Part shown: positions 55,821-64,000 of the stretch, piece after piece
Position numbering within the stretch: the stretch's first letter is position 1
How the letters are laid out: every line of letters starts with the position of its first letter
Assembly: GCF_900009265.2 (NCBI RefSeq)
Contig: NZ_LR735018.1
Location: forward strand, 566,218 to 630,217
Length of the DNA: 64,000 nt
Reading direction: 5' to 3'
Origin: Planktothrix paucivesiculata PCC 9631
Lineage (GTDB): Bacteria; Cyanobacteriota; Cyanobacteriia; Cyanobacteriales; Microcoleaceae
The notes under the pieces: generated by a model
What the model was told of the DNA's origin: nothing
Databases searched by the model: none
The model's input: only the letters and a program-made list of their open reading frames with translations
Made by a program: the position numbers and the translations under genes

Positions 55821-56644
55821 GTGATTAATCTTACTTATCAGTTCAGGTTAGATTTAAACAGACAGCAAGAGTTAGAGATAGAGCAGATCTTAGATGTCTG
55901 TCGGTCTGTTTACAACTATGCTTTGGCTGAACGTAAGCACTGGTTACGCAGTAGAAAATCACCTGTTAACAGTTGTTCAATTGTGTCAGAATACATTGTC
56001 CCATCGGAGCAACCTTATCCCAATTATAATGTACAAGCCAAGAATTTAACTATAGCCAAACAAAAAAATCAGGATTTAAAGTCAGTTAATGCTCAAGTGT
56101 TACAACAAACGTTGAAAACATTAGACAAAGCCTTTACTGATATGAAATCTCAAGGTCGTGGTTTTCCACGATATAAAAAGAAAATGCGTAGTTTTGTTTT
56201 TCCAGCTATGTTAAAAAATTGTTTAGCAATAGGCAAGGTAAAACTACCCCAATTAGGCTGGTTAAAGATTGGAGTCGGGGGATTGTCAAGAAGCAATCTT
56301 TAGACTCAGGGATAGGTGGTTTTATGAATGAAGTATTACCTTATGTCTGCTGGAAAAGAGATAGATTTTATCTAAAAGTAGATAAAAATGGTACATCTCA
56401 AGAGTGTCCTAATTGTGGAAAACATACTGGCAAAAAGCTACTGAGTGAAAGAGTGCATAATTGTCAGTATTGTGGTCATACAGAACCAAGAGACATAGCG
56501 AGTGCCAAAGTAATTAGAAATAGAGGCTTAGTTGCGGTAGGGCATACCGTAAGGGAAAATGCTTGTGAAGTACCCTTAATCGGGTCAGACGTACTGGCGG
56601 GGTTTGAACAGTTAACACTGTTTGAGCTAGTTAAGTGTCATTAA
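55821..56644 (+). pseudogene. TnpB (IS200/IS605 OrfB) remnant, centre deleted and frameshifted
   Basis: The first frame (GTG 55821 to about 56270) carries the TnpB N-terminus: YQFRLDLNRQQELEIEQIL, then VYNYALAERKHWLRSRKS and VKLPQLGWLKI. The second frame, read from about 56285 to 56644, carries the C-terminus: TSQECPNCGKHTGKKLLSER, CQYCGHTEPRDIASAKVIRN and GLVAVGHTVRENA. About 130-150 residues between GWLKI and the SLDSGIGGF segment are missing, including the RuvC-I Asp and RuvC-II Glu. The zinc finger and RuvC-III Asp remain. It cannot make an active nuclease. No TnpA is present. Confidence 0.9.
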
Positions 56645-56649
56645 GCAAG

Positions 56650-56690
56650 AATCTCCCGTTACAGCCGAAGGCTTAACGGTGAGAGTGTCA
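56650..56690 (+). ncRNA. IS605 right-end / omegaRNA-like hairpin after the TnpB remnant
   Basis: CTCCCGTTA and TAACGGTGAG pair around CAGCCGAAGGCT just after the remnant stop, followed by AGTGTCAA. The position and shape match the right-end hairpin from which TnpB omegaRNAs derive. Expression is not shown. Confidence 0.55.
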
Positions 56691-56742
56691 AACATCTAAT
56701 ACAGTTGTAGGGGTGAAGTTTTTAGGAGGTTGTGCGAGTTCG

Positions 56743-57561
56743 ATGAATATTCAAGAGATTTTTGCCAAGGGTGGGCCAGCAATGTGGCCGCTGCTGGCCT
56801 TGTCCATTTTATCGATGAGTGTGATTTTAGAACGGATTTGGTTTTGGACGACGACCCTAACCAAAGAAAAACAAATCGTGAACCGAGTCATTGACTCAGC
56901 CCGACGGGGACAATGGGGGAAAGCCCATCAAATTGCTAAACAATCTAGTAATCTCCCCATGGGACGGTTTCTCTATGCCCCCCTGCGGCTACAGTCTCCC
57001 GACCCCGAACTGTTTCGTTTGGCCCTAGAAGCGGCGGCGGATGAAGAATTGGCCTTGATGCGTCGGGGAGATAAAATTCTCGAGGCGGTGATTGCCATGG
57101 CTCCTCTGTTGGGACTCTTGGGAACGGTGTTAGGGTTAATTAACTCCCTGGGTTCTATTCGTTTGGGTGATATTGGAACTTCATCATCTGCGGATGTGAC
57201 ATTGGGGATTGCAGAAGCCTTAATTACAACCGCAACAGGACTGATTGTCGCGATTATTAGTTTAGCATTTTATCGTTTTTTTCAGGGTTTAATGTTTGGG
57301 CAGGTCAAAATATTTCGGAAAGCCGGAAACGAATTAGAATTGATGTATCGTCAGAATTGGCCCTATGCAAAATCTCAGTTACAAATTCCCGAAACTGAGG
57401 AGGAAGAAACAGCAGAAGAACCCGAGGAAATCAATGAACCCCTGTTGAAATTTCCCCTAGTTGAAGAAGACAATAATCATTCCAATCCTGAACCGGAAAA
57501 AAAGCCTAAACCCATCAAAAAATCCGAGTCTTTGGAGGAGGAAACCAAAGAGGAAAAATAA
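56743..57561 (+). CDS. exbB: ExbB/MotA/TolQ proton-channel protein
   Basis: The ATG at 56743 gives 272 residues; AGGAGG at 56724-56729 is 13 nt away, slightly long. Three membrane spans are visible: [20 protein letters not shown], then the TolQ core [20 protein letters not shown] and [20 protein letters not shown]. ExbB with ExbD forms a proton-driven motor that energises TonB-type transport. The C-terminal 55 residues are an acidic Glu/Pro/Lys tail. exbD follows 68 bp downstream. No tonB gene is adjacent. Confidence 0.93.
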   Translation: MNIQEIFAKGGPAMWPLLALSILSMSVILERIWFWTTTLTKEKQIVNRVIDSARRGQWGKAHQIAKQSSNLPMGRFLYAPLRLQSPDPELFRLALEAAADEELALMRRGDKILEAVIAMAPLLGLLGTVLGLINSLGSIRLGDIGTSSSADVTLGIAEALITTATGLIVAIISLAFYRFFQGLMFGQVKIFRKAGNELELMYRQNWPYAKSQLQIPETEEEETAEEPEEINEPLLKFPLVEEDNNHSNPEPEKKPKPIKKSESLEEETKEEK

Positions 57562-57629
57562 AGGGTTTCAAAGACTAAGGTTACTATTTTCTTCTAAAAA
57601 ACTGGCTTGACATTAATCCTCAAATTTTT

Positions 57630-58310
57630 ATGAAAATTAGGACAGATTCGACCGAAGACGACGCAAGAATAGAATTAATTCCGTTAATTGACGTGGTGTT
57701 TTGTATTCTCACGTTCTTTATTTTGGCGTCTCTACAATTAACTCGTCAACAGGCGATTAATGTGGATTTACCCAAGGCGAGTACGGGGGAAACCCAAATG
57801 CAAAAAATGTTAATTGTGGGAATTGATACCGCCGGACAAACCTATATTGAACAACAACCTGTTAATCAAGATCAATTAGACCGATCTTTACTCCGATTTC
57901 GACGTTGGAATCCCAATGGATTAATCGTACTCTATGCCCCCAAAGAAGCCCGTTATAATGATGTGGTTCGGGTTTTAGACCGTTTGCGGGCAATCGGTGG
58001 AGAACGGGTCGCCCTGGCCACATTACCCAGTTCTCAGGAAATCAAACCCCCAACAAATCCCTTAAATCCTACGGTAACGCCCCCGGGTAATCTCACCCCA
58101 CCTTTTGCTCCTACAGCACCCAACTCAGGGGGTGTACTGCCTCCGATTTCTCCCTTACCTCCGACTTTACCGAACAATCTTCCAGATCAGGATAGTCCGG
58201 TCTTAACTCCGACCGTTCCCCAGCCGAGCAATACGAATCCCTTTTCCCCTCAAATTCCTCCTTCTGGCAATAATATTCCCTCCGATGGTCAAGGACAGAG
58301 AAGCTTTTGA
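57630..58310 (+). CDS. exbD: ExbD/TolR protein with long proline-rich tail
   Basis: Residues 1-140 are normal ExbD: an N-terminal membrane span with the critical Asp in ELIPLIDVVFCILTFFILAS, then the periplasmic TolR-like domain (IVLYAPKEARYNDVVRVLDR). Residues about 140-226 are an added low-complexity Pro/Thr/Asn/Ser segment (for example PLPPTLPNNLPDQD), reminiscent of the periplasm-spanning linker of TonB but without a TonB C-terminal domain. ExbD normally ends near the start of this tail. It is paired with exbB. Confidence 0.92.
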   Translation: MKIRTDSTEDDARIELIPLIDVVFCILTFFILASLQLTRQQAINVDLPKASTGETQMQKMLIVGIDTAGQTYIEQQPVNQDQLDRSLLRFRRWNPNGLIVLYAPKEARYNDVVRVLDRLRAIGGERVALATLPSSQEIKPPTNPLNPTVTPPGNLTPPFAPTAPNSGGVLPPISPLPPTLPNNLPDQDSPVLTPTVPQPSNTNPFSPQIPPSGNNIPSDGQGQRSF

Positions 58311-58400
58311 TGGGGAAACTGGGTTTGTTTGAATCCTCCTAAGCAAACCAAATTGAGAATTAATTTTTATAGCAATCAGCAGGTTATTGTTAACAACTTC

Positions 58401-58430
58401 TTTGTGTCTTTGTGTCTTTGTGGTTAAATT
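58401..58430 (+). repeat. TTTGTGTC repeat after exbD
   Basis: CTTTGTGTCTTTGTGTCTTTGTGGTTAA-type direct repeats lie between the exbD stop and the convergent TPR gene. I know the sequence as a dispersed cyanobacterial intergenic motif. Confidence 0.6.
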
Positions 58431-58496
58431 AGACTTTACCGTTGTCAGCATACCAGAGCTAACTGCTATAATTTTAAATTCTCAATAATTTACTCT

Positions 58497-59750
58497 CTAA
58501 TTCCTGAATTTAAAAGCCTGATTAAGTTTAGCTAAAGCCCGATTTAACTGCTGGGAAATAGCCTCTTGGTTAGGATTTAATTCCAGGGCTTTACGGTAAT
58601 AACTCACCGCATCTTCGAGATCAGTATGGGCATCTCTTTCTATGGGTTGAACATGGGAACGCTGTTCCAGGGCATCCCCTAAATGTCCATATACCACATC
58701 AGATAAGCTCACCTCTAAAGCCCGACGATAGGCCAAAATCGCATCATCCCAGCGTTGGAGTTGAGCCAGGGCAAACCCTAGGTGATCTTGAGCTTCTAGG
58801 GAATGGGGTTCTAAATCTACGGATTTCCGGTAAGCCGTGGCCGCCTGTTCCCAACGCCCGAGGGTGGAGAGAGCATCCCCTAAGTGTTGATAAATAATCG
58901 CTGAAGTTGGTGCGAGATCTAAGGCTTTCTTGTAAGCTGCGATCGCATTTTCCCAGTCATGAACCAGGGATAGGGTATGTCCTAGGAAATGATAATAAAT
59001 AGCGGATTTGGGGTCATATTCCGTGGCTTTGCGGTAGTAGGCGATCGCTTCTTGATATTCACCTTGATCTCGAAAAATCATCCCTAATTGATAATAACTC
59101 CAAGCGGATTTAGGGTTAATTTGAATGACATTTTGGTAAGAGGCGATCGCTTCCTGAATTTGATTATTTGCCTTTAACGCTTCGGCCAACTGTTGATGGA
59201 GTTCTCCATTATGGGGAGTTGCCGTCACCGCTTTGTGTAAATAGGCTATGCCTTCGCGTCCCTGTCCCTGTTGGGCAAAGGCATCCCACAGATATTGATA
59301 ACAGGCAGTGGCATCGGGTTCGAGTTCAATTGCTTTTTCCAGGGAACTAATGGCTTCAGCAAACTGTCCCTGTTGGCAGAGCAGTTTTCCGAGACTCTGC
59401 TGAAACTCATAAAAATCAGGATTCAGTTCCACCGCCCGACGATAAGCCTCCGTTGCCTCGGGGATTCTACCCTGTTGCTCTAGGAGATCCCCCAGGTTAT
59501 AGTAAGACCAAGCGGAATTGGGGTTGAGTTCGCAGGCTTTTTGATAGCTGGCGATCGCTTCCTCCACCTGACCCAGTTGAGTTAGGGTGTCCCCCAAGTT
59601 GTGGTGATACAAGGAGAAGTTAGGCTTTTCGGTTATGGCTTGGCGGTATGCAGTAACCGCTTCTTGAAGTTGGTTAAGTTGCTTTAGTTTGTTCCCTTGT
59701 TCAAAATGGTTTGTCGAGATGTGATCTTTGTTAATCAATACGCTGTTCAT
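58497..59750 (-). CDS. TPR-repeat protein
   Basis: The 417-residue protein is almost entirely about eleven consecutive 34-residue TPR units, such as AIASYQKACELNPNSAWSYY and EAIAYYRKATEYDPKSAIYY. No signal peptide, membrane segment or catalytic domain is seen. It is divergent from the TPR/glycosyltransferase-like genes, whose TPR units it resembles, so a common assembly or regulatory role is possible. The start is the ATG at 59750. Confidence 0.92.
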   Translation of the reverse strand: MNSVLINKDHISTNHFEQGNKLKQLNQLQEAVTAYRQAITEKPNFSLYHHNLGDTLTQLGQVEEAIASYQKACELNPNSAWSYYNLGDLLEQQGRIPEATEAYRRAVELNPDFYEFQQSLGKLLCQQGQFAEAISSLEKAIELEPDATACYQYLWDAFAQQGQGREGIAYLHKAVTATPHNGELHQQLAEALKANNQIQEAIASYQNVIQINPKSAWSYYQLGMIFRDQGEYQEAIAYYRKATEYDPKSAIYYHFLGHTLSLVHDWENAIAAYKKALDLAPTSAIIYQHLGDALSTLGRWEQAATAYRKSVDLEPHSLEAQDHLGFALAQLQRWDDAILAYRRALEVSLSDVVYGHLGDALEQRSHVQPIERDAHTDLEDAVSYYRKALELNPNQEAISQQLNRALAKLNQAFKFRN

Positions 59751-59805
59751 GGTAATCTAGTTTTACTTTAACTTTACTTCTGTATCTAAAATATACCTTG
59801 GTTTT

Positions 59806-62373
59806 ATGAATTTCCTAACAAAAGTTAATCTTAATAAGAATATAGAAGGATCTGAACAGTTTTGTAGATTTGAATTTGATCCAGTTCCAGAAGTAATAGA
59901 AAAACATTTAAAGTTATCAGGTTGGGTGATTGGCATAGAATCACCTGTAGTTGGTATCGAGGTAGTTCAAGATAGTCAATTAGTCGGGGAAGCTCCTTTA
60001 AATATTAATCGTTCTCTTGTCGATCAAACTCATAAAACCGTTACAGGTGAACAAAAGTGTGGTTTTAGTATTGATCTTGCCTTAGAGAACATCAGTATAG
60101 AATCAGGGCAGATTTTGATTAAAGCTGTTTTTGAAGATTTTAAAAGAATTCCATTAGCTGATCTTAGTTTGTCTAAAGCCGAAGAAAGTAACCAAGATTT
60201 GGCAGAAGTTCAAGCCGAACTTCATAACACACGAGAGGAATTAGAACGGTTGCAATCTCAGTTTGATGAAGTTTTAGCTGAATTAGAACAAACCCACTGG
60301 CAACTGCATCAAATTCAAACAAAACAATCAGATTCAGATGTGATAGTTGAGAGTGACAAACAGGTCATTGAAGTCAATCCAGAGGATGTACAATCTTATT
60401 ATAGATTTTTAGAGATTCAACCAGAGAACACTGATATCTGGTTACAGTTAGCTAATATTTTAGTCGAACAAAATCGTTTAGAAGATGCGATCGCTGCTTA
60501 CCGCCGACTGGTAGAACTCTCTCCTTGTGCAGAATATTACCAGCAGTTAGGGCAACAGTTAGAAAAAATGAGTTGGTGGGATGAGGCAATTAGCTATTAT
60601 CGTAGAGTCCTAGAAATAAACCCCAATCATTATGATACCTACTATCATTTAAGAGAATCTCTAATCCAACTGGGAAATATCAATGAAGCCACCAGTATTT
60701 CCCATCAATTAGGTCTGATTTTAGCCAAAAAAGGTCGCATTAACGAAGCCGTTGACTGTTTCCAAGAAGTACCACAGAGTCAGCCTAGTCCAGAAAAAAC
60801 TTACGACAAAATCTGGAAAGGATTAAATCATCTCACCCCTTTTGATGAAAAATTTTTTAACTATCCAACGAATATTGATCCAAATTCAGTATATAACCAC
60901 TTTAGCCAGACTAGCCAGTTCAATATTATTTCATTAGCAACCCTGGGTGACACAGAAAAACTCAATCTGAAAAAAGAAGGGTTATCCTTAGCAAATATTG
61001 AGTTAATTAGGCAAGATAAAATAGTTTTAGAAGAACTATATATTAATAGTTTTCAAACCGAGGAACAAAAAAGACTGACCGAAAAAGTTTCCAGAAACTT
61101 AGATCCTAATTTACTAGAATGGAAGCAAGGTATGAACTTACAGTCTAGTATCGTTGAAACCGGATATGTTTATTGTATCTGTCCTTTCAGTGGAAAAATT
61201 CTTAGATCTAATCAATCCTTTGTTGTTGAGTTTGTATGGACTTTTTATCGGTTTATCGGCACAGAAGTGTTTTACTTATTGATTGGAGATTGGTTTGGAA
61301 GTCGCTGTTGTCTCTACTTTCCTAATCGAGAGTTGATCGTACAATTATATTCTTACCCTCATTTAGATGGTTTTGGATCAAGAGTGAATTTATTGAAAAC
61401 CCATTTAGTAAGTTGTTGGCAAAAAGTCAAATCCTATCTAGCAATTGACCAAAAAGAAGTCATCGCCCTTCAAGGCAGTAAAAATTTAGGTCATTATATT
61501 ATGAATGACCTCGGAGGACTACATCATTTTTCGGAAAATGGGCTTTTAGAGAAAGTACATAGGTTTATTGTTGCTCCTTATGAATTTTTTGATATCTGTC
61601 ATCTTTTCCCCACCATAGACCCTGATAAAATTATCAGAATCGATGATTACTGGGAGATTTTTAAATATATTTTAGATCATAATTATTTTGCTGTGCGGTT
61701 AATTGACTTCTTTGTAACCCAAAGTCTGGCTGACATAATTTATAAAGCATCTCTGGCAAAATCCTCTGTTAATTGTTTGCAAAACTTGCAGGAAGCTAAA
61801 CAGCATTTGCCTTTGATTTTGATCACAATTAGATCTAAAAGAGCCTGGTTATCTCAAGTAGCAGGAATTGCAAATATTATCACAAAGTTGTCTTCCGATT
61901 ATCCTAACTTAGCAGTAGTCTTTGATGGATGGTGTCGGATCGGAAGGGGAGAAGACTCCGAAGCTGAATCTATTATTGAGTCCGAGATTTCAATGATGCA
62001 ACAAATCCAGAATTTGATCCCACCTAATATCAAGACTTACAGTGTTATTGGGAGTTCAACTTATGAAACTGTGGTATGGAGTCAAGCGATAGATTTGTAT
62101 ATTACTCCCTTGGCGACTTCCTTAACTTTTGTGGTCTGGATTGGTCACAAAATGGGAGTAACTTACGGAAATAAAGAGTTTTATAATGAGGATGTTAAAG
62201 TGACATACTCATCGAAAACAGCAGAACAAGCCATTGCACCAGTATTTGTTCCCCGAGAGTACATCACTGATGGAGTTGATCCTAATCCCTTTACTCGTAG
62301 CTATGAATTAGATTGGATCGGAATTTACAATGAGGTGATAAAACTCTTAAAAGACTTGAATCCACAAAGGTAA
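59806..62373 (+). CDS. Ig-like / coiled coil / TPR / GT61-like protein
   Basis: The 855-residue product has an Ig-like N-terminal domain of the kind attached to cyanobacterial glycosyltransferases (LKLSGWVIGIESPVVGIEVV) and a coiled coil at about 122-175 (ELHNTREELERLQSQFDEVL). TPR units follow at about 190-325. The C-terminal half (about 380-855) contains NLGHYIMNDLGGLHHFSENG, ILITIRSKRAWLSQVAG and a later TPLATSLTFVVWIGHKMGV, suggestive of GT61/DUF563-type glycosyltransferases. The assignment is by pattern only. The downstream gene is a paralogue. Confidence 0.75.
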   Translation: MNFLTKVNLNKNIEGSEQFCRFEFDPVPEVIEKHLKLSGWVIGIESPVVGIEVVQDSQLVGEAPLNINRSLVDQTHKTVTGEQKCGFSIDLALENISIESGQILIKAVFEDFKRIPLADLSLSKAEESNQDLAEVQAELHNTREELERLQSQFDEVLAELEQTHWQLHQIQTKQSDSDVIVESDKQVIEVNPEDVQSYYRFLEIQPENTDIWLQLANILVEQNRLEDAIAAYRRLVELSPCAEYYQQLGQQLEKMSWWDEAISYYRRVLEINPNHYDTYYHLRESLIQLGNINEATSISHQLGLILAKKGRINEAVDCFQEVPQSQPSPEKTYDKIWKGLNHLTPFDEKFFNYPTNIDPNSVYNHFSQTSQFNIISLATLGDTEKLNLKKEGLSLANIELIRQDKIVLEELYINSFQTEEQKRLTEKVSRNLDPNLLEWKQGMNLQSSIVETGYVYCICPFSGKILRSNQSFVVEFVWTFYRFIGTEVFYLLIGDWFGSRCCLYFPNRELIVQLYSYPHLDGFGSRVNLLKTHLVSCWQKVKSYLAIDQKEVIALQGSKNLGHYIMNDLGGLHHFSENGLLEKVHRFIVAPYEFFDICHLFPTIDPDKIIRIDDYWEIFKYILDHNYFAVRLIDFFVTQSLADIIYKASLAKSSVNCLQNLQEAKQHLPLILITIRSKRAWLSQVAGIANIITKLSSDYPNLAVVFDGWCRIGRGEDSEAESIIESEISMMQQIQNLIPPNIKTYSVIGSSTYETVVWSQAIDLYITPLATSLTFVVWIGHKMGVTYGNKEFYNEDVKVTYSSKTAEQAIAPVFVPREYITDGVDPNPFTRSYELDWIGIYNEVIKLLKDLNPQR

Positions 62374-62460
62374 TAATCTGTTTTCACAGAAAAAGACTAA
62401 ACAGGAAAAAATCAAGAGAACATTAGCAACTTATTGAACTACCCAATTACGTCAACTAAT

Positions 62461-64000
62461 ATGAATTCACAAAAAAATGTAACTGAATTTAATCTAGGTA
62501 AGGAGTTCCTAGCCGAAGGAAAATTAGAAGAAGCGATCACCGCTTTCCGTCTTTCACTTCCATTAATGCCCAACGATTCTTGGCCTTATTACTACTTAGG
62601 AGAGGCTCTGACAAAAAAGGGTTTAGTTGATGAAGCGGTTATCGCTTTCCGTCGTGCTATAGAACTTAACCCCAATTTTTCGTGGAGTTATCATCAATTA
62701 GGAGAAGCTTTAAGTCAGCAAAATAACTGGACAGAAGCTATCGTTGCATATCGTCAAGCAATTCAGATTAGCCCCGAGCATTACGGAACGTATGTTTTAT
62801 TAGGAAAAGGTTTAATCAAGTTAGGTCAATTGGATGAAGCTATCACAGTTTATCGTCAAGCTATTCAACTGAACCCAAATGAAGATTGGCTTTATCTTGA
62901 TCTTGCTGATCTTGTAGAACAGCGAATTAAATCTGATCTCGCAGAGGTGAGTGCAGGCTATCAACGTGTTAGGCAACTTAACCCGGATTACTTGCCTGTT
63001 TACCATAAAATCATTCAGATGCAACCTAATGAAGCAAATGTCTGGTTGGAGTTTGCCAAAACCTTAGTTAAACATCATCAGATAGAGGAGGCAATCTCAG
63101 CCTATCGTTGGGCTTGGGAACTGAATTCGGAGTATGTACTATCTCAATACCAATTAGAGAATTCCTTCCTCTCCCAAGGGTTCGATAGATTAACAGATTA
63201 TCATCGTTTGGGATTACTATTAGCTGAACAAGGTCTTTTTAAGGAAGCCGTAACCTGTTTTCAGCAAGCCCCTAATTCCCCAATGGGTGAAGATAGAATT
63301 TACGATAATATTTGGAAAGGCTTGAATGGTATGGGTCTACTCAATGAGGAAGACTCATACTATCCAGAGGATATTAACCCTGCCGTTGCCCATACCTATT
63401 TTCATCATCACAGCCAATATACTGTAATCCATCTGTCGAATTTAACAGAGGCAGATCAATATCTTCTAAATCAGGAAGGTTTTTTAGTTTCTAATTTGAA
63501 CTTAATTAATCAAGATAACTGGGCTTTAGAAGAAATTTATATTAATAGTTTTAGCCAAAAAGAGACTATACAGCTTGCCAAAAAAGAAGCTAAAAAACTT
63601 AACTATGTAGCCCAACCTTTTTTGAACACACCGAATGAATTTCAAAAAAGCATTGTTCAAACGGGTTATGTTTATGCAGTTTGTCCGATTAGTGGAAAAG
63701 TTATTCGCTCAGAACAATCATTTTATGATGCAGGTGGATTTCCACCGATGCTATGTTATCGATTTGTGGGGGCTGAAGTATTTTACTTAATCGTAGGTCA
63801 TTACTGGGGAGCAAAAATGTTTCTTTATTTCCCTAGAATTGAGCTTATTGTGATGCTTTCACCTCATATCGCTCCTCAGCCTATTGTTAATAGACTGAAG
63901 GCGAATATTGTCAGTTGCTGGCTAGAGGTAAGCAAGTATATCTCATTGAATGAAAAGAAAAAAGTCGTTGCACTATCCGGTTTGAATCCTAATATTGGAC
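62461..64000 (+). CDS. TPR / GT61-like paralogue, 3' end beyond window
   Basis: The frame is open from the ATG at 62461 to the window end (513 complete codons), so the C-terminus is missing. It opens directly with TPR units (GKEFLAEGKLEEAITAFRLS) and lacks the Ig-like and coiled-coil domains of its upstream neighbour. From about 63360 it is collinear with that protein: the YINSF motif, then QTGYVYAVCPISGKVIRSEQ against ETGYVYCICPFSGKILRSNQ, and FVGAEVFYLIVGHYWGAKMF against FIGTEVFYLLIGDWFGSRCC. No Shine-Dalgarno is evident. A tandem duplication with different N-termini is the simplest history. Confidence 0.85.
   Translation, partial: MNSQKNVTEFNLGKEFLAEGKLEEAITAFRLSLPLMPNDSWPYYYLGEALTKKGLVDEAVIAFRRAIELNPNFSWSYHQLGEALSQQNNWTEAIVAYRQAIQISPEHYGTYVLLGKGLIKLGQLDEAITVYRQAIQLNPNEDWLYLDLADLVEQRIKSDLAEVSAGYQRVRQLNPDYLPVYHKIIQMQPNEANVWLEFAKTLVKHHQIEEAISAYRWAWELNSEYVLSQYQLENSFLSQGFDRLTDYHRLGLLLAEQGLFKEAVTCFQQAPNSPMGEDRIYDNIWKGLNGMGLLNEEDSYYPEDINPAVAHTYFHHHSQYTVIHLSNLTEADQYLLNQEGFLVSNLNLINQDNWALEEIYINSFSQKETIQLAKKEAKKLNYVAQPFLNTPNEFQKSIVQTGYVYAVCPISGKVIRSEQSFYDAGGFPPMLCYRFVGAEVFYLIVGHYWGAKMFLYFPRIELIVMLSPHIAPQPIVNRLKANIVSCWLEVSKYISLNEKKKVVALSGLNPNIG

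Noticed and set aside
55821-56644. The TnpB-like gene as a nuclease-dead RNA-guided repressor
   Set aside because: A frame break and missing central segment make a functional protein unlikely; kept as a pseudogene with a low-probability alternative in the findings.

Overview
The window looks like a chromosomal segment of a filamentous cyanobacterium. The support is HIP1 octamers (GCGATCGC) throughout, short tandem heptamer repeats (STRRs) in many gaps, cyanobacterial conserved proteins (DUF3181, LabA/NYN, LptC-like, a DUF4347 adhesin) and moderate-to-low G+C. A Planktothrix/Oscillatoriales-type genome is my inference, not something the sequence proves. Region 1 (1-19292, all + strand) is the distal part of a contractile injection system (CIS) locus. 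It starts inside a giant repeat protein cut by the window edge. A tube-adaptor (Cis7-like), VgrG spike (Cis8-like), gp25-like wedge (Cis9-like), baseplate J-like protein (Cis11-like) and tail-protein-I/TIGR02242-like protein (Cis12-like) follow. Next come genes absent from classical AFP/PVC loci: a DUF4159-like protein, a double-Cache/HAMP membrane sensor with no output domain, two Ig-like single-pass membrane proteins (one with a WD40 propeller, one with repeated domains and a Pro/Thr tail), and a TPR protein. Sheath, tube and ATPase genes are not seen and should lie upstream. The membrane genes suggest that this CIS is anchored to a membrane and perhaps triggered there, a group worth testing as an undescribed control module. 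Region 2 (19472-37491) is housekeeping: HAD hydrolase, TldE/PmbA, metG, LabA-like NYN protein, LptC-like lipoprotein, tRNA-Leu, MscS channel with a cNMP-binding domain, TauE-like permease, murE, a CbiX/SirB-type chelatase, an HDAC-family deacetylase, gyrA, tRNA-Arg, moaC and small conserved proteins. The gaps carry palindromic repeats and MITE-like elements, one of them nested. Region 3 (37492-43425) is a single 1977-residue secreted adhesin: DUF4347, beta-helix, Ig-like repeats, Pro/Thr linkers, an unusual LTPEQL-type repeat tract and C-terminal RTX repeats. Region 4 (43556-58310) has purS-purQ, SOUL and FMN-reductase genes, an SNase-like protein, tRNA-Gln with a clear promoter and terminator, an LRAT-family protein, a PAS-GGDEF-EAL regulator with a degenerate GGDEF motif, mutS, an SH3b protein, two unknown membrane proteins, a TnpB remnant that has lost its middle, and exbB-exbD with an unusual proline-rich tail on ExbD. 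Region 5 (58497-64000) holds a TPR protein and two tandem paralogues pairing TPRs with a putative glycosyltransferase-61-like domain; the second runs off the window.
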